From assembly GCA_022511295.1 (NCBI GenBank), contig JAFLRT010000004.1, positions 1 through 58,182 on the forward strand: a DNA stretch of 58,182 bases, in the 5' to 3' direction. Positions within the stretch are counted from its first letter, which is position 1, and every line of letters begins with the position of its first letter. Below are positions 52,943-58,182 of the stretch, piece after piece. The stretch is from Alistipes sp. (GTDB lineage Bacteria > Bacteroidota > Bacteroidia > Bacteroidales > Rikenellaceae). The notes under the pieces were generated by a model. The model was given only the letters and a program-made list of their open reading frames with translations. It made no database searches and was not told the origin of the DNA. The position numbers and the translations under genes are program-made.

Positions 52943-53044
52943 ATGATAGAGAAAGCGGCAGAGTTAATGCTCGTATCGTTTTTCGGTGCGGGCATTCTTC
53001 ACTATCTTCTCTATCGGGTATGCCAAGACCTCTTTCGTGGATAA
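52943..53044 (+). CDS. Possible 33-aa membrane peptide
   Basis: A short frame with one hydrophobic helix (LMLVSFFGAGILHYLLYRV) flanked by an acidic N-end and a basic/polar C-end, MIEKAAE to QDLFRG. It lies about 85 bp after a good promoter and 67 bp before the lipoprotein gene. No homologue is recognised. An alternative is that the region is only a long leader of the lipoprotein gene. Confidence 0.35.
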   Translation: MIEKAAELMLVSFFGAGILHYLLYRVCQDLFRG

Positions 53045-53111
53045 TGTAAGATTGTCCGCGCTTTTTTGTTGTTTGCGGTGGCGATTATAAACCATTAAAA
53101 ACGATAATACG

Positions 53112-53639
53112 ATGAAAAAACTAACTTATTTTTTGATGCTCTTGGCATTGGCATTTGCATCATGTTCGAAAGAAGAAGCCGGCAACGACGGCGGCGCAAA
53201 AGGCAACGGCGGCAGTGCAGTACCCGACCCCAGCGGCACTGCAACAGCTAATCTGATGATGGGAGGATGTATAGGTATGAATAGTTTTGGAAACTATCTG
53301 TACCTTAGCAAGAGCAATAATTTTTACTTTTCTTACACCTCTTCCTATGGAATAATTGATATCGGCGAAGTAAACGGTTTGGGCAATGTGCGAAATGCAC
53401 CCGAATCGGGGTATTACGACGAGATTGCAGCAATAAAAGGTCACGGTTATATAGGCCGCTACCAAGTCAGTTATACAGATGGTTCTAAAATTCTTAAATA
53501 TATACGTTTTTACGTTGTCGATTATATATCATCGGGTTCTTCGATAAGCGGAGTGACAATAAAGTTTCAAGACCCGTTTTATCCTGAAAACATAGATTTT
53601 TCCGACAATAATTCCACTTCAAACGCTGCATCCAACTAA
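53112..53639 (+). CDS. Small lipoprotein, DUF5036-like
   Basis: A 175-residue lipoprotein. The signal peptide MKKLTYFLMLLALAFASC ends at Cys18, followed by a Gly/Asn-rich linker. The mature domain contains ISxGxVNGLGNV-like DIGEVNGLGNVRNAPESGYYD and the strand KYIRFYVVDYISSG..ISGVTIKFQDPF, which resembles the family I recall as DUF5036 of Bacteroidota. Function unknown. AT content is higher than in the neighbours. A terminator follows. Confidence 0.7.
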   Translation: MKKLTYFLMLLALAFASCSKEEAGNDGGAKGNGGSAVPDPSGTATANLMMGGCIGMNSFGNYLYLSKSNNFYFSYTSSYGIIDIGEVNGLGNVRNAPESGYYDEIAAIKGHGYIGRYQVSYTDGSKILKYIRFYVVDYISSGSSISGVTIKFQDPFYPENIDFSDNNSTSNAASN

Positions 53640-53661
53640 CAAAACCAAACAGGCAACAGAA

Positions 53662-53695
53662 ACGGCGGCAGAGAGATACTGCCGCCGTCTATTTT
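53662..53695. terminator. Terminator between the lipoprotein and ygjP-like genes
   Basis: A perfect 10-bp GC-rich stem (53662-53671 with 53679-53688), 7-nt loop, then CTATTTTT on the plus strand. Confidence 0.85.
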
Positions 53696-54267
53696 TCCGT
53701 TACGCCGGTGGAGTATGAGCGCAGTTCGCGGCGCAACTCCTTCTCGCAACCTTGCAGACAGCGGTTCAGCAACTCGTGAAAGCGCGGCGAGTGGTCGTGA
53801 TGCAGAGTATGACACAACTCGTGTATGATTACATAGTCGATAAGATGCTGCGGCAGTGTCATAAGATATAGCGAGAGCGATATGCTGTTTTTGGCGGAGC
53901 AGGAACCCCATTTCGACCTCGTGGCACGCACCGTAATCTTTTCATAACGGAATCCGAACTGCCGGGCCAATGCTTCGACACGCGCCGGCAGTACCTCTTT
54001 GGCCTGCCGGCGGAGATTTTCTGTCTCCTCGCGCGAAAAACGCGGCTGCACCACGCGCTTTTCGGCCATTCTATGACGTGCAGCCATAACCCACTCGACC
54101 TTTGAGTCAAGAAATCCGACCGCACGCCTCGTGGATACGTATACGGGATAGGACAGCCGCACCTCGCCTGACGGCTTTACGGAGATTGTGATACGCTTTG
54201 CGCGTAGACTTTGTGATAGGGTTATTTCGCCCAATAGCGGATGCTTCAGCGCACTTTTCATCGTCAT
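53689..54267 (-). CDS. YgjP-like metallopeptidase (M48 type)
   Basis: A 192-residue zinc protein. The active-site helix is YVIIHELCHTLHHDHSPRFHELLN, giving HExxH plus a downstream Glu. The conserved RSKWGSCSAKNSISLS segment before it is typical of the DUF45/YgjP family. Cytosolic. Substrate is unknown. The start overlaps the rlmB stop codon as TGATG, so it is coupled to rlmB. Confidence 0.88.
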   Translation of the reverse strand: MTMKSALKHPLLGEITLSQSLRAKRITISVKPSGEVRLSYPVYVSTRRAVGFLDSKVEWVMAARHRMAEKRVVQPRFSREETENLRRQAKEVLPARVEALARQFGFRYEKITVRATRSKWGSCSAKNSISLSLYLMTLPQHLIDYVIIHELCHTLHHDHSPRFHELLNRCLQGCEKELRRELRSYSTGVTEK

Positions 54268-55001
54268 CAGTCGCCTATGCGCTGTCTTACCGCCTCAAAG
54301 AGCATTACGGCAGCTGCTGCGGCCACGTTGAGCGATTCGATGTGTCCTATGAGTGGTATTGCCAACTGCTCGTCGCAGAGTTTGAGCAACTCTTTGGATA
54401 TACCTTTGTCCTCGGCACCCATAATAAGCACGGTAGGCTTGCGCAGGTCTGCGTCGAAGAGGAGTTTGCGGCTCTTTTCCGTTGCGGCTACAGCCTGAAA
54501 ACCCTGCGCCTGAAGGGCTTTGACCGTGTTGCGCAGCGAACCGACACGACATACCGGTATGACATTGAGCGCCCCTGCCGAACTCTTTATGGCATCGGCA
54601 TTTACGGGTGCGGCGTTTTTGAGCGGTACGATAAGCCCGTGCGCACCTGCACACTCGGCGGAGCGTGCTATACCTCCGAAGTTGCGCACATCCGTAACGC
54701 CGTCAAAGAGAACGATGAGAGGCGTCTCGTCATCCGGCACGCGGTCGAGAATATCTTCGAGGGAAACATACTCTACGGCGGCGATTTGCGCCACAACACC
54801 CTGATGATTTCCGCGTACCAGACGGTTAAGTTTCTCGACAGGTACCTCCTGGGTGCGTATATGATGACGCAGACAGAGGTCTTTCAACTCGTTGATGAGT
54901 TGTCCGTCGGCGTTGCGTCTGATGTATACGCGCTCGATTTGTTTGTGCGCCTCTATTGCTTCAGCCACGGGACGAATCCCGAAGATTAAGTTTTCAGCCA
55001 T
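54267..55001 (-). CDS. rlmB: SpoU-type rRNA 2'-O-methyltransferase, RlmB-like
   Basis: A 244-residue SPOUT methyltransferase. An N-terminal L30e-like substrate-binding domain (LIFGIRPVAEAIEAHKQIERVYI) is followed by motif 1 (DGVTDVRNFGGIARSAE), motif 2 (LIMGAEDKGISKE) and motif 3 (IPLIGHIESLNVAAAAAVMLFE), which form the AdoMet knot. RlmB methylates G2251 of 23S rRNA; the exact target here is inferred. Confidence 0.9.
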   Translation of the reverse strand: MAENLIFGIRPVAEAIEAHKQIERVYIRRNADGQLINELKDLCLRHHIRTQEVPVEKLNRLVRGNHQGVVAQIAAVEYVSLEDILDRVPDDETPLIVLFDGVTDVRNFGGIARSAECAGAHGLIVPLKNAAPVNADAIKSSAGALNVIPVCRVGSLRNTVKALQAQGFQAVAATEKSRKLLFDADLRKPTVLIMGAEDKGISKELLKLCDEQLAIPLIGHIESLNVAAAAAVMLFEAVRQRIGD

Positions 55002-55066
55002 ATATTTTTCTTGTTAATTGTCTTTATAAGGTGTTGCGCTTTGTCGGTTTTGGCGATTTATGCGAT

Positions 55067-57004
55067 TTATGCGTTCTCGGTTATCTCCAACTCGTATGAG
55101 GCCTTCTCCCACTCGTGCATCTGCTTGTCGTACTGCTTTTTGAGGGCGTCGTATGCAGCATAGTCGTCGGCGCTGTACTCCGTCGCGGCAGCAAATTTCG
55201 CATCCATAGCAGCAATCTCCCTCTCTATGCGCTCGAGGTCGGCCTCTATCTCCTCGACCCTGCGGCGCAGTTTGCGTACAGCCTTCTCCTGCTCTTTTTT
55301 CTGCTCGTATGAGAGCTTGCCGGCCGACGCTTCGCGCTCTGCGGGGATGGCGTTCGGTGCGGAGGTCTCTTTGCGCTCCACGTCGCGCAGCGACTCTAAT
55401 TTGCGCTTCTCCAAAAAGTAGTATATGCCGCCCAGATACTCTCTCACGCTGCCGTCGCGGAACTCGTATACCTTGTCCACGAGACCGTCTAAAAATTCGC
55501 GGTCGTGCGAGACGACGACCAGCGTGCCGTCATACTTCATCAGCGCATTTTTAAGGATATCCTTCGAGCGCATATCCATGTGGTTCGTCGGCTCGTCCAT
55601 CACAAGCAGGTTGTGCGGCTCGAGCATCATACGCGCCATAGCGAGACGCGACCGCTCGCCGCCCGAAAGCACCCTCACCTTCTTATCCACATCCTCACCA
55701 CGAAAGAGGAAGGCACCGAGAATATCGCGCAGACGTGTGCGTATATCGCCGACGGCCACACGGTCGAGCGTATCGTATACCGTGAAGTCGCCGTTCATCA
55801 AATCATCCTGGTTTTGGGCATAGTAACCTATATTTACGTTGGCTCCGATGCGTATCGACCCCTCCGACGGCTCGAGCTGCCCGATAAGCATACGCGCGAA
55901 GGTGGTCTTACCCTCACCGTTGCGCCCGACGAGGGCTATCCTGTCGCCCTTGGTTATGGTGAACTCGGCACCGCCGAAGACACGATGACTGCCGAAGGCC
56001 TTTCCAAGTTCTTTTACCTCGGCCACGACCTGCCCCGAGCGCGGAGCCGGAGGAAATTTGATGTTCAGAGCCGCCACATCCTCCTCCTCGACCTCTATGC
56101 GCTCAAGTTTGTCGAGTTGCTTTATGCGCGACTGCACCTGGTTCGATTTGGTGGGCTTGTAACGGAATTTCTCGATAAATTCCTCGCTCTTTTCAATCAT
56201 CCGCTGCTGGTTTTGATATGCGGCCATCTGCTGCGCGCGACGTTCGGCGCGCGCCACGACGAATTTGGAGTAGGGCAGACGATAGTCGTATATCTTGCCG
56301 AGCGAAATCTCTATTGTGCGTGTTGTTACATTGTCGAGGAATGCGCGGTCGTGCGATATGAGCAACACCGAGCCGTTGTAACCTTTGAGATACTCCTCGA
56401 GCCACTGAATACTCTCTATATCAAGATGATTTGTCGGCTCGTCGAGCAGCAGCACCGTCGGGCGGCGCAAAAGTAGTTTTGCAAGTTCGATACGCATACG
56501 CCAGCCGCCCGAGAACTCGCTCGTGGCACGCGAGAAGTCGCCGCGACGGAATCCGAGACCCAGAAGCGTCTTTTCTATATCGGCGTCGCGCGTCTCGCCG
56601 CCCAGTATGCGATAGTGGTCGTTGGCCTCGTTGAGACGATGCAGCAGAGAGGCATAGTCGTCGCTCTCGTAGTCGCTGCGCTCGGCGAGTTGCAGGTTGA
56701 GACTCTCGATTTCGGCCTCGAGACGCAACACCTCGGCAAAGGCGGTAGAGGTCTCCTCCAGGAGGGTTGTGGTGTCGGCCACCTTCATCTGCTGCGGGAG
56801 ATAACCGACGGTGCAGTCGGCGTCGCGCGTTATGGCGCCGGATGTAGGCTGCTGCTCGCCGATGATAAGACGCAGCAGAGTGGTCTTCCCCGCGCCGTTT
56901 TTACCGACAAGACCTATGCGCTCCTTGGGATTTACAAGGAACGATATGCCGTCAAAGAGCGTCCAGCCACCGTATGATACCGATATGTTGTCTATTGAAA
57001 TCAT
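55067..57004 (-). CDS. ABC-F family ATPase
   Basis: A 645-residue soluble protein with two ABC cassettes. Cassette 1 has Walker A GKNGAGKTTL and signature SGGWRMRIELA with DEPTNHLD. Cassette 2 has GRNGEGKTTF, signature SGGERSRLAMARMM and DEPTNHMD. The linker between them and a C-terminal coiled coil (AAMDAKFAAATEYSADDYAAYDAL) fit the Uup/YdiF class that acts on the ribosome exit site. It is not a transporter, since membrane parts are absent. The gene overlaps rpe by 4 bp (ATGA). Confidence 0.9.
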   Translation of the reverse strand: MISIDNISVSYGGWTLFDGISFLVNPKERIGLVGKNGAGKTTLLRLIIGEQQPTSGAITRDADCTVGYLPQQMKVADTTTLLEETSTAFAEVLRLEAEIESLNLQLAERSDYESDDYASLLHRLNEANDHYRILGGETRDADIEKTLLGLGFRRGDFSRATSEFSGGWRMRIELAKLLLRRPTVLLLDEPTNHLDIESIQWLEEYLKGYNGSVLLISHDRAFLDNVTTRTIEISLGKIYDYRLPYSKFVVARAERRAQQMAAYQNQQRMIEKSEEFIEKFRYKPTKSNQVQSRIKQLDKLERIEVEEEDVAALNIKFPPAPRSGQVVAEVKELGKAFGSHRVFGGAEFTITKGDRIALVGRNGEGKTTFARMLIGQLEPSEGSIRIGANVNIGYYAQNQDDLMNGDFTVYDTLDRVAVGDIRTRLRDILGAFLFRGEDVDKKVRVLSGGERSRLAMARMMLEPHNLLVMDEPTNHMDMRSKDILKNALMKYDGTLVVVSHDREFLDGLVDKVYEFRDGSVREYLGGIYYFLEKRKLESLRDVERKETSAPNAIPAEREASAGKLSYEQKKEQEKAVRKLRRRVEEIEADLERIEREIAAMDAKFAAATEYSADDYAAYDALKKQYDKQMHEWEKASYELEITENA

Positions 57005-57651
57005 TGTGCCTCAAGCATTTCATTAATTGCCTCGCGGTAGTCAGCGGCACGGAATACCGAGCTGCCGGCAACCAGTACATCGGCCCCTGCGGCAAAGAGC
57101 GCACCTGCATTTGCAGACGATATGCCGCCGTCAACCTCTATCATTGTGTCGAGACCGGCACCGCGCACCATCTCACGCACCTTGCATACCTTGTCGATGG
57201 CTTCGGGCATAAACGCCTGCCCGCCGAATCCGGGTTCTACACTCATTATCAAGACCATATCCACCTCTGGCAGTATTCCCGCGAGGGCCGCTGCGGGCGT
57301 TTTCGGCTTTATGGATATTCCGACGCGGGCGCCTGCTCGACGTATGGCGTCGATGCACTCGCGCGGGTTGTCAACGGCCTCGAGGTGGAACGTAACCATA
57401 TCGGCGCCCGCCTCGACGAACCGCGCAGCATATTTTTGCGGATTGACAATCATCAGATGCACATCCATAAAGAGGTCTGAAGCCTTTTTCACGGCGCTGA
57501 ATACGGGGAACCCGAAAGATATGTTGGGTACGAATACCCCGTCCATAACATCTATGTGGAGCCACTCGGCGCGCGTGTCGGCTATTGCGCGGAGTTCGCT
57601 GTGGAGGTTGCCGAAGTCGGCTGCGAGGAGCGATGGAGCGATGATTCTCAT
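57001..57651 (-). CDS. rpe: Ribulose-phosphate 3-epimerase
   Basis: A 216-residue TIM-barrel enzyme interconverting ribulose-5-phosphate and xylulose-5-phosphate. IAPSLLAADFGNL at the start, HIDVMDGVFVPNISFG with metal ligands, the DVHLMI loop and the phosphate site VDGGISSANA are all present. The frame opens at 57714, but the -7 box at 57671-57678 lies downstream of that ATG, so MRIIAPS at 57651 is the start. First gene of an rpe, ABC-F, rlmB, ygjP run. Confidence 0.95.
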   Translation of the reverse strand: MRIIAPSLLAADFGNLHSELRAIADTRAEWLHIDVMDGVFVPNISFGFPVFSAVKKASDLFMDVHLMIVNPQKYAARFVEAGADMVTFHLEAVDNPRECIDAIRRAGARVGISIKPKTPAAALAGILPEVDMVLIMSVEPGFGGQAFMPEAIDKVCKVREMVRGAGLDTMIEVDGGISSANAGALFAAGADVLVAGSSVFRAADYREAINEMLEAQ

Positions 57652-57670
57652 TTTTTTGTAAAATTTTATG

Positions 57671-57678
57671 CAAATATA
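57671..57678 (-). promoter_or_regulatory. -7 box of rpe
   Basis: TATATTTG on the minus strand. It places the transcript start near 57664 and decides the rpe start at 57651. Confidence 0.55.
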
Positions 57679-57806
57679 CTCTTTTTCGATAAAAGAGATA
57701 AGCATAAAACGCATAAGGGTATATAAAGATATTGCGAGCGCGTATAAAACACCAACGGCCTGCCGTTAAGCAAGCCGTCGATGCGATTAATTATTGCGGT
57801 TGTACG

Positions 57807-58182
57807 CTATTCAGTGTAGGTGAAAGTCAAGTCTACATTATCGTTTCTCCATATGCCCGAAGTGTTTCCTGCAACAAACAGAACCGCGAAATAACCCGAG
57901 CATTCGCTGAATTCGAACGTAACGGTGCCGGATGTACTTGTAATTGTTTGAACGCTTGTTCCGGACATTTGGGTAAAGGTCGAATTATCTGCTGAATATA
58001 GCAGATAGATCTTTGTATTGCCGTTGCCGCTTCCACTATCGATTGAACATTCAATCTTTGATACTTTAGAGATGGGAGTCGTGTTGGCAAATGCCGATGC
58101 AGTCGTGCTTGTCGTTACAGGCGATACGGCATACTTCGGATATGAACTTAAGTTGCAATTTGAACGGTTGGTGTTGTTGTTG
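57807..58182 (-). CDS. C-terminal part of a secreted protein (partial)
   Basis: Reading the minus strand from the window edge gives an uninterrupted 124-residue frame ending at a TAG at 57807-57809. It is Ser/Thr/Asn-rich with beta strands (TKIYLLYSADNSTFTQM, SGTVTFEFSECSGYFAVLF, VDLTFTYTE), typical of a C-terminal beta-sandwich of a Bacteroidota surface or secreted protein. The N-terminus and most domains are outside the window, so no function is proposed. The stop codon is about 130 bp upstream of the rpe -7 box. Confidence 0.6.
   Translation of the reverse strand, partial: NNNTNRSNCNLSSYPKYAVSPVTTSTTASAFANTTPISKVSKIECSIDSGSGNGNTKIYLLYSADNSTFTQMSGTSVQTITSTSGTVTFEFSECSGYFAVLFVAGNTSGIWRNDNVDLTFTYTE

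Overview
The window is a gene-dense, roughly 50% GC stretch of a Bacteroidota chromosome. The protein families suggest Bacteroidales, most like Alistipes/Rikenellaceae; that genus-level guess is inference. The signs are promoters of the TTTG-N19/20-TAnnTTTG type, DUF4270, DUF4837 and DUF3098 genes, a TonB receptor paired with a beta-propeller lipoprotein, and the local gene orders DciA-recF/TPR-ribH and ftsX-DUF3098-uppP-truB-queA. Almost everything is housekeeping or envelope DNA. I see no prophage, insertion sequence, CRISPR array or integrated element. DUF names are from memory and were not searched.

Layout. 1-4.1 kb: tRNA-Thr, an epimerase-type threonine dehydrogenase, a degenerate lumazine-synthase-like gene, a TPR protein, recF and a DciA-like gene. 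4.1-11.2 kb: aspartokinase, prolyl oligopeptidase, dapD, birA, gcvH, mdh, greA. 11.4-15.2 kb: a small barrel protein, a DUF4837 lipoprotein, polysaccharide deacetylase, ubiX, efp. 15.4-21 kb: a TonB receptor with its propeller lipoprotein, galK and an exported propeller-like protein. 21-27.1 kb: Xer recombinase, hpf, a uracil-DNA-glycosylase-fold protein, a C1 aminopeptidase, topA. 27.2-37.3 kb: DUF4270 lipoprotein with a one-domain glycogen-synthase-like protein, queA, truB, uppP, DUF3098, ftsX, YfhO and a polyprenyl synthase. 37.4-42 kb: an apparent amino-sugar island (MFS transporter, NagB-like/PIG-L fusion, nagB). 42-52.8 kb: two M23 peptidases, alaS, gpmI, an MFS transporter, a TPR protein, era. 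52.8-58.2 kb: a possible 33-aa membrane peptide, a small lipoprotein, ygjP, rlmB, an ABC-F ATPase, rpe and the C-terminus of a secreted protein cut by the window edge.

How the genes work together. Several clusters are coherent. The 31-37 kb block joins undecaprenyl phosphate recycling (uppP), prenyl chain synthesis, FtsX and a YfhO membrane protein, which all concern the envelope and lipid carrier. The 37-42 kb block would import an amino sugar, deacetylate it through a PIG-L domain and deaminate it with an intact NagB. dapD and lysC sit in the lysine/diaminopimelate pathway. The TonB receptor and propeller lipoprotein form a two-gene translationally coupled uptake unit, possibly for a corrinoid.

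The points most worth a second look are the NagB-like/PIG-L fusion whose NagB half has lost two active-site residues, the repeat-built acidic insert in the MFS transporter, the eroded RibH, and the lone GT5 N-domain gene overlapping DUF4270. I do not see a clearly new defence or mobile system.
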